A stretch of DNA of 64,000 bases, taken from NCBI RefSeq assembly GCF_900156815.1, contig NZ_FTOT01000001.1, positions 496,001 through 560,000 on the forward strand, written 5' to 3'. Within the stretch, counting starts at the first letter, position 1. Each line of letters starts with the position of its first letter. This document shows, piece by piece, positions 18,618-26,591 of this stretch. The position numbers and the translations under genes are program-made. The notes beneath the pieces are model-generated. The model was not told where the DNA came from. It saw only the letters and a list, made by a program, of their open reading frames with translations, and searched no databases. The stretch is from Gemmobacter megaterium (lineage in GTDB: Bacteria; Pseudomonadota; Alphaproteobacteria; Rhodobacterales; Rhodobacteraceae).

Positions 18618-18718
18618 CGCGTGATCCTTTGGTATTACGACCCAATCCCGCGCAGGGGCCTTGCCCCTTGTCAAGTGGGCGCGCTGGCCGCAGGTTGGGG
18701 CCAGCCAGGGAGGATCAC

Positions 18719-19630
18719 GTGCACCAACCCATCGCTTCGATCGAGGCCGTACAGCAGATGCTTGCGGCGCAATCCTATGTCTGCGGCAGGCCCTTGGCGA
18801 CGGTGCTGTTTCTGGCGCTGCGGCTGGGGCGCCCCTTGTTTCTGGAAGGCGAGGCCGGCACCGGCAAGACCGAGATCGCCAAGGCCATCGCCGCGGCGCT
18901 TGGCCGCCGCCTGATCCGGCTGCAATGCTACGAGGGGCTGGATGCTGCGTCGGCGGTCTATGAATGGAACTTCGCGGCGCAGATGGTGGCGATCCGGGCG
19001 GCCGAAGCGGCACAGGATGCGCAGCACCTGCGCACCGGGCTGTTCGGGCCGGAATTCCTGATTGAACGTCCCTTGCTGCAAGCGATGCGCCCGCAGGATG
19101 GTGGCGCCCCCGTGCTGCTGATTGACGAGATCGACCGGACGGATGAACCGTTCGAGGCCTTTCTGCTGGAGGCGCTGTCGGATTTTCAGGTCACGATCCC
19201 CGAGCTTGGCACGATCAAGGCGCCCGAAGCACCCATCGTGATCCTGACATCGAACCGAACGCGCGAGGTGCATGATGCCCTGAAGCGGCGCTGCCTGTAC
19301 CACTGGGTCGATTATCCGGGGTTCGAGCGCGAGATCGAGATCCTTCACGCACGCGCCCCCGATGCCTCCGAGGCGCTCAGCCGCGAGGTGGTCGCCTTTG
19401 TCCAGCGTCTGCGCAGCGAGGATCTGTTCAAGAAGCCCGGCGTCGCGGAAACCATTGATTGGGCCAAGTGCCTGTTGGCGCTGGATGTCCTGACCCTGTC
19501 GCCCGAAGTGATCGCCGATACGCTGGGGGCTATTCTGAAGTATCAGGACGACATCGCGCGCCTGCAAGGCACCGAGGCCAAGCGCCTGCTGGACGAGGCC
19601 CGGCGCAGCCTGGTGCCCGCCGGGACTTGA
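18719..19630 (+). CDS. MoxR-family AAA+ ATPase
   Basis: 303-aa AAA+ chaperone-type ATPase. Walker A EGEAGTGKTEIAKA (about 43-56), Walker B VLLIDEID, sensor VILTSNRTRE and the arginine finger region ALKRRCLYHWVDYP are all present. MoxR ATPases work with VWA-domain partners in metalloenzyme maturation; the CoxD group acts in CO dehydrogenase-type operons. GTG 18719 is preferred as start because GGGAGGATCAC sits directly upstream. No VWA partner follows: the next gene is a tRNA. A second MoxR gene is at 28530, and the cox-type hydroxylase at 37325 lacks a linked one. Confidence 0.88.
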   Translation: MHQPIASIEAVQQMLAAQSYVCGRPLATVLFLALRLGRPLFLEGEAGTGKTEIAKAIAAALGRRLIRLQCYEGLDAASAVYEWNFAAQMVAIRAAEAAQDAQHLRTGLFGPEFLIERPLLQAMRPQDGGAPVLLIDEIDRTDEPFEAFLLEALSDFQVTIPELGTIKAPEAPIVILTSNRTREVHDALKRRCLYHWVDYPGFEREIEILHARAPDASEALSREVVAFVQRLRSEDLFKKPGVAETIDWAKCLLALDVLTLSPEVIADTLGAILKYQDDIARLQGTEAKRLLDEARRSLVPAGT

Positions 19631-19857
19631 GCGCGCCCGGCCCGGCGATTCGGCCCACCCGGCCCTGGCACCGCAATGCTGGCACCGTCGTTGCAGGTTC
19701 CCGGCCGGGATCAGGCGCCGCCGGTATCGACCTGATCCATCCCCAGGCCAGCGCCGTTTGTGGCTCCGGCCTGTATTGCCTGGTGCTGTGTCACCACCGC
19801 AGCAGAGTGGCTGCATGGGCAGGCGGTTCGATGATGGCGGGAGTTGACGTTTTCCCC

Positions 19858-19886
19858 TTGACGCTGTCCGCGCCTCACCTTAGGAC
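19858..19886 (+). promoter_or_regulatory. Sigma-70-type promoter of tRNA-Met
   Basis: TTGACG (19858-19863), 17-bp spacer, TAGGAC (19881-19886), ending 10 bp before the mature tRNA start. A second TTGACG at 19844 lies further upstream. Confidence 0.6.
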
Positions 19887-19896
19887 GCCCCCCAGT

Positions 19897-19973
19897 GGCT
19901 AGGTAGCTCAGCTGGTTAGAGCGTGCGACTCATAATCGCAAGGTCGAGGGTTCGAGTCCCTCCCTCGCCACCA
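19897..19973 (+). tRNA. tRNA-Met (CAT), elongator type, CCA encoded
   Basis: 77 nt including CCA. Cloverleaf: acceptor GGCTAGG / CCTCGCC, D-arm GCTC-GAGC, anticodon stem TGCGA / TCGCA with loop CTCATAA (anticodon CAT at 19931-19933), T-arm GAGGG-TTCGAGT-CCCTC. The 5' half closely resembles E. coli elongator tRNA-Met. The acceptor stem has one T-C mismatch at the fourth pair, where relatives would have T-A. Confidence 0.95.
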
Positions 19974-20436
19974 CTGCTCCCCGACGTGTCGTGGCGCGTG
20001 ATAGATATGCCCCCCAAAAGCAGCGCAGCAGGCCCGAGAGCGGGCGCATCGCACCCCGGTTCGGCGTGATCGCGCAGGCGTGGGACGATCATGGCCTGCA
20101 CATTCGGGCCGCGCCTGCGAAGGCGCAGAAAATGCGTCGGATCCCCCCAGGCTTCTTCGTCGATACCCCGCAGGCTGCCCCCTTGAACCGGGTCGGGGTG
20201 ACAACAAGATGGGCGCGAGGTCGTCACGACATCCTGCGCACCCAAGTGCCGCGCGCAACACCGCGCGCGGACCAGCCCAACATGCGGCGGATTGATCGCC
20301 AGGCCGGATCGTTGCAAGGGAAAACGCTTGATCGGTCCGCAAGATCAGTCAATCCTGACACAACGCGGCAGGCCGAATGGGGAATGTCGATTGATCCCTC
20401 GGGCCCAAGGCAGACAAGAGTGCAAGGGATTTAACG
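19974..20436. other. Non-coding stretch between tRNA-Met and the RTX gene
   Basis: 463 bp with no supported gene. The open frames crossing it are translations of the tRNA or of low-quality sequence. Near 20150-20225 a GC-rich segment (CCCCTTGAACCGGGTCGGGG) looks like a dispersed intergenic repeat, but no second copy is in the window. AAGGGAT just before 20437 is the RTX ribosome site. Confidence 0.6.
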
Positions 20437-22713
20437 ATGGCATTTGTTTTCGATTATTCAGGTTCCAGGCTTGGGCTGCCCGGCTACGCCGCCGAGAATG
20501 ATTTGTTGTTCGGGCAGTTCTACGGTGCGCTGGCAATGCCGGCAGATTACTGGTCGGCAGAAGGCGGCCTGATTGGTGCCGTCAGCTGGTTTGAATATGA
20601 CTACTCTGTGTCTCCGCCTCGCAGGTTCGTGCAGACGGGTCAAAGCCTCCTCGATTCCTATGGATCAGACCAGACAATCGGGCCTGGCGAGTCCTTCTTT
20701 CCGGTGGAAAGTGCGCGAACCCACAGGCAAGAGGCGCCCGCGAGTTACTTCGATGCGTCCGGGCAGTTCGTTCTGAGCAGCATCTACAATGGCTACAGCT
20801 ATGGCTCGTTCCTCGCCTTTTCCGGCATCAGCGCACCCAGCCGGGCTCTCGGCGCCCACCCCGTCCGGCCTTACGACAGTTTCGGATCGGCCGCCTGGGG
20901 CGTGCGTGATCGGGCGACGGCGGCGAACGAACAGTTCCAGAAAGACCTGATCGCGATCGGAGAGACGCGACTTTCGGACGCCGGAACCCTCACCGTTCGG
21001 GCTTGGGCGAGCAACCCCCGGCGAGGCGACGATTTCGTACTCGTGATGACACCCGACGCGCATTCGCAAAAGACCATCGCCGATCTCATTGATTTTGATG
21101 TGGCGGGGGTATCGCCAGGCTACGGACAGTCGATCATCGGCACCGACATTGTTCGCGGCGAGGATATAGAGATCATTGGCACTGCCAAAGCAGATCATAT
21201 GAGTTTCGCGGCCTTCCCGGCGCGCAGCCTGGCCGTGTCACTGGGGGCGGGCAACGACACATTCTATCTTTATGGCGAAGGGGACGGCGCGGACCGGATT
21301 GCAAGCCTGCCGGACAGGGTGACGGTTTCGGGCGGCGGTGGCAACGACTGGATTGATGTCGTCGCAGCCGGCGCGGTAACCATCGAAGGCGGCGGCGGCG
21401 ACGACTATATCTATCTGACCTCGGCGACCGAAACCATCTCCAGGGTGTCTGTGCTGCGCGGTGGCAGGGGGCAGGATACGATCACCGCAGATCAGAGCCC
21501 GACCCGACAGTTCGGCGGTGCAGGCGATGACTTGCTGACCGGCGGGACGGGCAACGATACGCTACGCGGCGGATCGGGGGATGACTTCCTGTCCGATATG
21601 GTCATCAGCCGCGGCGGGCTTACGCGCTGGTTCGGATCGCCGAATGTTCTGCATGGTGAAGGCGGCAATGATCACATCTGGGGCGCTATTGGTGACGACT
21701 CGCTCTACGGCGGGCGGGGTGACGACACGCTCTGGGGCGCGCTTGGCGACGATGTGATGGCTGGGGGCGAGGGCAGAGACGCCTATGAATGGGGCACCGT
21801 GTATCGTGGTTTCAACGTCCCCCTTGGTGACAGCACGGTGATTGACAATGGCGGGCTGATCGTGATGTCCGATTTCTCCCCCTTCGGCTCGATCGGGCAG
21901 GACGACATGCTCCGCATCGGCAACGATCTGATCTTGGGGGATCCCGGAGATACGAGCCTTCGGATTGTGGATTTCTACAGCAATTCAGGGCGCTGGAGCG
22001 GCGCTTTCGATCAGGGCCTCGGTCCTGTACGTGACGCTGGCGTCATCGACATGGCGGCCGCACGAGCTCTGGCCCAAACGGCGACACTGGGCACCAACGC
22101 GGCCGATACGATCCAACTGTCTGCGCCCGGCGTTGCGTCTGGCCGGGGCGGTAACGATCATATGGTCGCAGCGAATGGTGCCAGCATGTTGTTCGGAGAC
22201 GACGGCAACGATATGTTGAGGGGAGGCAGGGCTGCGGATACGCTCCTTGGTGGCGCGGGCGCGGATACGTTGCGGGGCAACAACGGCAATGACATCCTTG
22301 CCGGAAACGGGGCGGACGACGTGCTGTTCGGCGGCAAGGGCGGCGACCGCCTTTTCGGCGGCGGGGGCAATGACCGGCTGGATGGTGGCGGCGGGGCGGA
22401 TACCCTATATGGCGGTTCCGGCAACGATACGCTGACCGGCGGCGGTGGCGCGGACCGATTCGTGTTTGCCATGGGATTTGGTGAGACCCATATCACCGAC
22501 CTGAGCCTTCGGCAGGATGATGTCATCGCGATCTCTGGTTTCATGCTGGCTGGCCTGCCCAATCCTGGCATCGTCACACCAGCCTCGCTGGTGCAACTTT
22601 ACGGCACGGTCGAAGACGGGCAGGTGGTGCTCGATTTCGGCTATGGCGACCGGATTGTCATCGAGAACGTCGCGAGGCTTGCCAACGTTGCTGCCGCCAT
22701 AGAGATATTCTAG
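20437..22713 (+). CDS. Large RTX (hemolysin-type calcium-binding repeat) protein, 758 aa
   Basis: Predicted secreted protein. Residues 1-260 form a unique N-terminal region (MAFVFDYSGSRLGLPGYAAE) that I do not recognise. Two blocks of glycine-rich nonapeptides follow: about 285-450 (GGGGNDWIDVV, GGTGNDTLRGGSGDDFL, GGRGDDTLWGALGDD) and about 565-680 (GDDGNDMLRGGRAADTLLGG to GGSGNDTLTGGGGADRFVF). These are parallel beta-roll Ca2+ sites. No Sec signal is seen; RTX proteins normally leave by a type I secretion system with a C-terminal signal, here ending VARLANVAAAIEIF. No type I exporter is nearby. Codon use is less GC-biased than the flanks and the gene is boxed between two tRNAs, suggesting acquisition. 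Activity (adhesin, enzyme, S-layer-like) cannot be stated. Confidence 0.85.
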   Translation: MAFVFDYSGSRLGLPGYAAENDLLFGQFYGALAMPADYWSAEGGLIGAVSWFEYDYSVSPPRRFVQTGQSLLDSYGSDQTIGPGESFFPVESARTHRQEAPASYFDASGQFVLSSIYNGYSYGSFLAFSGISAPSRALGAHPVRPYDSFGSAAWGVRDRATAANEQFQKDLIAIGETRLSDAGTLTVRAWASNPRRGDDFVLVMTPDAHSQKTIADLIDFDVAGVSPGYGQSIIGTDIVRGEDIEIIGTAKADHMSFAAFPARSLAVSLGAGNDTFYLYGEGDGADRIASLPDRVTVSGGGGNDWIDVVAAGAVTIEGGGGDDYIYLTSATETISRVSVLRGGRGQDTITADQSPTRQFGGAGDDLLTGGTGNDTLRGGSGDDFLSDMVISRGGLTRWFGSPNVLHGEGGNDHIWGAIGDDSLYGGRGDDTLWGALGDDVMAGGEGRDAYEWGTVYRGFNVPLGDSTVIDNGGLIVMSDFSPFGSIGQDDMLRIGNDLILGDPGDTSLRIVDFYSNSGRWSGAFDQGLGPVRDAGVIDMAAARALAQTATLGTNAADTIQLSAPGVASGRGGNDHMVAANGASMLFGDDGNDMLRGGRAADTLLGGAGADTLRGNNGNDILAGNGADDVLFGGKGGDRLFGGGGNDRLDGGGGADTLYGGSGNDTLTGGGGADRFVFAMGFGETHITDLSLRQDDVIAISGFMLAGLPNPGIVTPASLVQLYGTVEDGQVVLDFGYGDRIVIENVARLANVAAAIEIF

Positions 22714-23141
22714 TCAAAGGCGTGCGAATGCCGTCGTTCCCCCGAGCGCCTCGGCCTTGCGCAGTGCGGCTGGCAGATCGAGGGTGCCCTGCGATCATAA
22801 CGGCAACCGGCGGTGTCACGTGGTCCCCGGTTGGGTGGACGGCGTGCTGACCAGCACCGTCGCAGGGCCGGTCTGGGACGATGGCCCCTGGCTCGCGGGC
22901 ATCCGATGCACGCGCCCAGCGGTCGCGGGGCCAATGTCAGGCGGCAGGAGTGCTAGGGGGCCTTCATGTGCAGCTAAACCGCACTGCCGTGCGGACATTG
23001 CATGGCTGTACCGCCCCCCTCGCCCTGTAGCGGACTGAAATCCATTCAGGTGCTGGAGGTCCGACCTTCTCGGAACAGCGGACCACCTTGCACTTCGCAT
23101 GGGTCCTGGCGCATTGATATTCAGCGACCTATTCAGAAAAC
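22714..23141. other. Non-coding stretch between RTX gene and tRNA-Thr, possible decayed gene
   Basis: 428 bp without a supported gene. On the - strand a 26-codon frame ending at 22714 reads LDLPAALRKAEALGGTTAFA, which resembles a helix-loop of VOC/glyoxalase-fold proteins. It is preceded by a stop and has no partner domain, so it may be a remnant. The rest shows no recognisable coding or repeat structure. Confidence 0.4.
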
Positions 23142-23216
23142 TGGTGCCGGCAGAGGGAATTGAACCCCCGACCCCCTGCTTACAAGGCAGACGCTCTACC
23201 GCTGAGCTATGCCGGC
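23142..23216 (-). tRNA. tRNA-Thr (TGT), CCA encoded
   Basis: 75 nt including CCA, on the - strand. Acceptor GCCGGCA / TGCCGGC, D-arm GCTC-GAGC, anticodon stem TCTGC / GCAGG (one G-T pair) with loop CTTGTAA (anticodon TGT), T-arm GGGGG-TTCAATT-CCCTC with one pairing irregularity. Confidence 0.95.
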
Positions 23217-23225
23217 GCCACGTCT

Positions 23226-23254
23226 GTGATAGCCGCGCTGCGGGGCCAAGGCAA
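23226..23254 (-). promoter_or_regulatory. Sigma-70-type promoter of tRNA-Thr
   Basis: On the - strand TTGCCT (-35), 17-bp spacer, TATCAC (-10), ending 9 bp before the tRNA 5' end. Confidence 0.6.
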
Positions 23255-23265
23255 GTCGGCTTCTG

Positions 23266-24939
23266 TCAGCCGCGGGTGCCGCCAGCCTCGCGGGCGCTGC
23301 GGGCCAGCAGGCCAACGGCGATCAGGCTGACCGCGATGACCAGCAGCGCGGCGGGCGACGCTTCGGCCAGCGCCTCGACGCTGGCGCGCTCATGCACGCG
23401 GGTGGCCAGCGTGTCGTAGTTGAAGGGGCGCAACAGCAACGTGGCGGGCAGTTCCTTGACGCAATCGACAAAGACGACCAGCAGCGCCACACCGACCGAA
23501 CCGCGCATCAGCGGCAGATGGACGGCGCGCAGCACCCCGCCACTGGTCCGCCCGAGCGACCGCGCGGCCAGCGGCAGCGAGGGCGCGATGCGGTCCATCG
23601 CGCTGTCGGTCGCCCCTTGGGCGATGGCGAAGAACCGCACGACATAGGCCAGCACGATCAGGCTGGCCGAGCCGGTCAGCAAAAGGCCGGGATCACGCCC
23701 TGTCAGCCATTGGACGGCATCGGCCATGCGGTGATCCAGCGCCGCCATCGGAATCAGCAGCCCGACGGCCAGCACGGCCCCCGGCGCCGCATAGCCGATT
23801 CCGGTCAGCGGCAGCATCAGTTGCGGCAGGCGCCGCCGGGACAGCCGGGCGCCATAGACGACAACCAGTGCGGCCCCCACGCATAGAACCGAGGCCAGCC
23901 CGCCAGTGACCATGGTATGGCCCAGTGCGCGGCCCAAGCCAGGGGTCAGCCAATGTTCGGGCTTGGACAGGGCGTGATGCGCGATCACCGCAACAGGCAG
24001 CACGAACCCGGCCGCAAATGGCAGGGCGCACAGCGCGGTTGCCAGCCATCCACGCCATCCGAGCAGCCGACGCGGCATGATGGGGCGCGATTGCCGCGCC
24101 GCGCGGTGAAAGCGCAGATTGCGCCGCCCCGCGCGTTCCACCCCCATCAGGGCCAGAATCACGCCCAGGCTGACCAGCGACAACTGCGCCGCGCCCCCTG
24201 CATTTCCGGCCGTCAGCCAGACCGAGAAAATTCCCGTCGTCAGCGTCTGGACACCGAAATAGCTGACTGCGCCGAAATCGTTCACCGTTTCCATGCAGGC
24301 CAGTGCCACACCTGCGGCAATCGCGGGTCGTGCCAGCGGCAGGCCGATGCGCAGGAACATGCCCCATGGGCCGGTCCCCAGCGCGCGGGCCACCTCGTAG
24401 GCATTGCCGGATTGCTCGCGGAATGCCGCGCGGGCCAGCAGATAGACATAGGGGTAATAGGCCGAGGACAGCACCAGAATGGCCGAGCCACGCGAACGCA
24501 CTGCCGGAAACCAGTAGTCACGCGGCGTGACCCAGCCCATCCATCCACGCAAGGCCGTCTGGACCGGCCCCGCGAATTCGAACAGATCGACCAGTGCGTA
24601 GGCACCGATATAGGCCGGGACCGCCAGCGGCAGCAAAAGCGCGATCTCCAGAATCCGTGCGCCCGGAAAGCGGTACATCGCCACCAGCCAGGCCGCGCCG
24701 GCACCCACCGCAGCGGTCAGCACACCGACCCCCGCCATCAGGATGCCGGTATTGCTCAGATACCGGGGCAGGGTGGTGGCCATCATGTGGGGCCAGATAT
24801 TCTCGACCGGATTGAACGCCAGCCAGACCACGGCGGCAACCGGCATCAGCACCATAGCGGCAATCAGGACAGAGGCCACCGACCAGGGGTCGGGCCGGAC
24901 CAGGCGGCGGGGCGGGGGGGCTGTCGTGGGCTCGGCCAT
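23266..24939 (-). CDS. Iron(III)-type ABC transporter permease (FbpB/SfuB-like)
   Basis: 557-aa inner-membrane protein with about 12 transmembrane segments in two fused permease halves. Each half has an EAA-type loop: EVARALGTGPWGMFLRIGLP in the first and AARSLGRTSGGVLRAVHLP in the second. The fused FbpB/SfuB architecture is typical of ferric-ion (or thiamine/putrescine-related) importers. No binding protein or ATPase gene is adjacent, so its partners must be encoded elsewhere. The ATG at 24939 has no Shine-Dalgarno and lies only about 8 bases after a TTTATAG -10-like box, so the mRNA may be near leaderless. It is divergent from the 25036 gene across a short palindrome. Confidence 0.85.
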   Translation of the reverse strand: MAEPTTAPPPRRLVRPDPWSVASVLIAAMVLMPVAAVVWLAFNPVENIWPHMMATTLPRYLSNTGILMAGVGVLTAAVGAGAAWLVAMYRFPGARILEIALLLPLAVPAYIGAYALVDLFEFAGPVQTALRGWMGWVTPRDYWFPAVRSRGSAILVLSSAYYPYVYLLARAAFREQSGNAYEVARALGTGPWGMFLRIGLPLARPAIAAGVALACMETVNDFGAVSYFGVQTLTTGIFSVWLTAGNAGGAAQLSLVSLGVILALMGVERAGRRNLRFHRAARQSRPIMPRRLLGWRGWLATALCALPFAAGFVLPVAVIAHHALSKPEHWLTPGLGRALGHTMVTGGLASVLCVGAALVVVYGARLSRRRLPQLMLPLTGIGYAAPGAVLAVGLLIPMAALDHRMADAVQWLTGRDPGLLLTGSASLIVLAYVVRFFAIAQGATDSAMDRIAPSLPLAARSLGRTSGGVLRAVHLPLMRGSVGVALLVVFVDCVKELPATLLLRPFNYDTLATRVHERASVEALAEASPAALLVIAVSLIAVGLLARSAREAGGTRG

Positions 24940-24954
24940 GCGATGGTCTATAAA

Positions 24955-24979
24955 GCGGTTTCTCTGCCGGGAAAACCGC
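24955..24979. promoter_or_regulatory. Inverted repeat between divergent promoters (possible operator)
   Basis: GCGGTTT (24955-24961) and AAACCGC (24973-24979) form a perfect 7-bp inverted repeat with an 11-bp centre. It is flanked by a - strand TTTATAG box towards the ABC permease and a + strand TATACT box (24981-24986) towards the 25036 gene. Confidence 0.4.
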
Positions 24980-25035
24980 CTATACTGCCCATGGACAAGG
25001 GGCCGCAGAGCCTTGTTGCGAAAGGTGCAGGCAGG

Positions 25036-25920
25036 ATGCAGATCGTCTATCACCTCGGGGTGCATTGCACGGACGATGGCGGGCTGTTGCGCGTGTTGCT
25101 GCGCAACCGTGCGCTGTTGCGGCAAGAGCGCATCGCCGTGCCGGAACCTGACCGCTACCCCGATCTGCTGCGTGCTGCCGCATCTGTCTTTGCAGGGCGC
25201 GCGGCGGATGCGGCAGGGGCGGAACAATTGCTCGACGGTCTGTTGCCCGGTGCCGACGAGGATGAAACCGCGCGGCTGATCCTGTCGTTCGAAGGCTTCC
25301 TGGCCTTTCCCCGCGATGCCGTGACGCAAAGCCAGCTTTATCCCGCCGCAGCCGCACGCAGCCGCGGTCTGGCAGCGCTGTTCCCCGAGGACGGGGTAGA
25401 GTTCCATCTGGCGATCCGCAATCCCGCCACCTTCCTTCCGGCGCTGTCCGCCCGCCGCAAGGCCAAGGGGCAGGAGCCGTTGCCCGACGGCTTCGATGCC
25501 CAGGCGCTGCGCTGGTCCGAATTGCTGGAGCGCATCCACGCGGCCTGTCCCGAGGCGGGCCTGACCGTCTGGTGCGACGAGGACACGCCGTTGATCTGGC
25601 ATTCTGTTCTGCGCGCGGTTTCCGGCCATGACGAGGGGATAGAGCTGGCCCATGCGCTGGATCTGCCGGCCAGCCTGATGTCGGAAGTGGGCCAGCGCCG
25701 CATGGCCGCATGGCTGGCCGAAACCAAACCCCTGACCGATGCCGAGCGCCGCCGTGGGATCGCCGATTATCTGGAGCGTTTTGCCCTGCCCGAAAGGCTG
25801 GAGGTCGAGGTCGATCTGCCCGGCTGGACCGACGAGACCGTCGCCCGGCTGACCGAAGCCTACGAGGCCGATTGCGCCCGGATTGCCGGATTGCCCTGGG
25901 TTCGGTTCCTGACACCCTGA
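25036..25920 (+). CDS. Uncharacterised protein, 294 aa, possibly degenerate sulfotransferase-like
   Basis: Not recognised with confidence. The protein starts MQIVYHLGVHCTDDGGLLRV and continues with a leucine-rich region and ALLRQERIAVPEPDRYPDL. That layout (beta strand, HxGxH, then helix, then GI-VP) recalls bacterial sulfotransferase-like proteins, whose first loop would read HxGxxKTGTT; here the P-loop Lys/Thr are replaced by CTDDGG, so PAPS binding is doubtful. A middle block EGFLAFPRDAVTQSQLYPAA and a C-terminal charged region follow. No signal peptide or membrane segment. ATG 25036 has CAGG upstream. It is divergent from the iron-type permease; a functional link is unproven. Confidence 0.6.
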   Translation: MQIVYHLGVHCTDDGGLLRVLLRNRALLRQERIAVPEPDRYPDLLRAAASVFAGRAADAAGAEQLLDGLLPGADEDETARLILSFEGFLAFPRDAVTQSQLYPAAAARSRGLAALFPEDGVEFHLAIRNPATFLPALSARRKAKGQEPLPDGFDAQALRWSELLERIHAACPEAGLTVWCDEDTPLIWHSVLRAVSGHDEGIELAHALDLPASLMSEVGQRRMAAWLAETKPLTDAERRRGIADYLERFALPERLEVEVDLPGWTDETVARLTEAYEADCARIAGLPWVRFLTP

Positions 25921-26019
25921 CCCGCGCGTCCGCGCCCGCCCGCCTTGCGCGCATGTGACACATGGCCGGATGCCATGGGCCCCGGCAATCTTGGGCAATT
26001 CCCGCGCGAAGGTTCCGCC

Positions 26020-26502
26020 ATGACGATGGTTCTGCCCAATACCAACAGCCACATTCTGGGCGCGACAGAGCACCTGGATTTTCTGGATCGCCAGACCGTG
26101 CGCCTGCCGCGACCCTTGGGCGCGCTGGAGGCCTGGAACCTCCTCATGGCGCGTCCGTTGCCGTTCATGGCACTCGCCTTTCGCATCCGCGACGCGGTGT
26201 CGTCGCGCTTTGGCGTGCGCCGGATCGGCGGGTTCAGCGGGGCGCGGCGCGACAGCGTGGCGGTTGGCGACCGGCTGGAGTTCTTTCTGGTGGAGCACAG
26301 CGCCCCGGATGTTCTGGTTCTGACAGAGCGCGACCGCCATCTCGACGTGATGACCTGCATTTCGACCATGGGTGAAGAGCTGGCCATAACATCTTCGGTT
26401 AAAACGCATAATTTCTTTGGCCGGCTCTATATGCTGCCTGTCGCCCCGGCGCATCGCCTGATCGTGCGGACGATGTTGCGCCGCATGGCACAGATGGCAT
26501 AG
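26020..26502 (+). CDS. DUF2867 family protein (160 aa)
   Basis: Soluble protein of unknown function. The family pattern is visible: a PRPLGALEAWNLLMARPLPF stretch, then FRIRDAVSSRFGVRRIGGF, ERDRHLDVMTCIS and the closing KTHNFFGRLYMLPVAPAHRL block, all typical of DUF2867 proteins. The start at 26020 follows GAAGGTTCC; an upstream in-frame codon at 25945 would add a non-conserved 25-residue leader. It stands alone between the 25036 gene and the convergent monooxygenase gene. Confidence 0.7.
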   Translation: MTMVLPNTNSHILGATEHLDFLDRQTVRLPRPLGALEAWNLLMARPLPFMALAFRIRDAVSSRFGVRRIGGFSGARRDSVAVGDRLEFFLVEHSAPDVLVLTERDRHLDVMTCISTMGEELAITSSVKTHNFFGRLYMLPVAPAHRLIVRTMLRRMAQMA

Positions 26503-26591
26503 CACCGCATCGCGGACCGCCGCCGGGCATCCGGCGCGCGCGTCTGATCACGGCGCCGGGCGCCCCGGATCGGGGCCAACGCCAGAGGCGT

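Noticed and set aside
19908-20342. Minus-strand frame ending GRDSNPRPCDYESHALTS
   Set aside because: It is the antisense translation of tRNA-Met plus flank, a well-known spurious protein pattern.
21280-22470. Tandem DNA repeats resembling a repeat array
   Set aside because: They are the coding repeats (GGxGxDxLx) of the RTX protein, not CRISPR or satellite DNA. The same holds for 34320-34960.
19951-23160. tRNA 3'-end duplication marking an integrated element
   Set aside because: I looked for a direct repeat of the tRNA-Met 3' end before tRNA-Thr and found none; no integrase either.
23099-23419. Plus-strand frame with EGIEPPTPCLQGRRSTAEL
   Set aside because: It is the antisense translation of tRNA-Thr and then of the ABC permease 3' end, not a gene.
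23917-25035. Upstream extension of the 25036 gene (frame open from 23917)
   Set aside because: The extension is antisense to the ABC permease; the ATG at 25036 begins the plausible protein.
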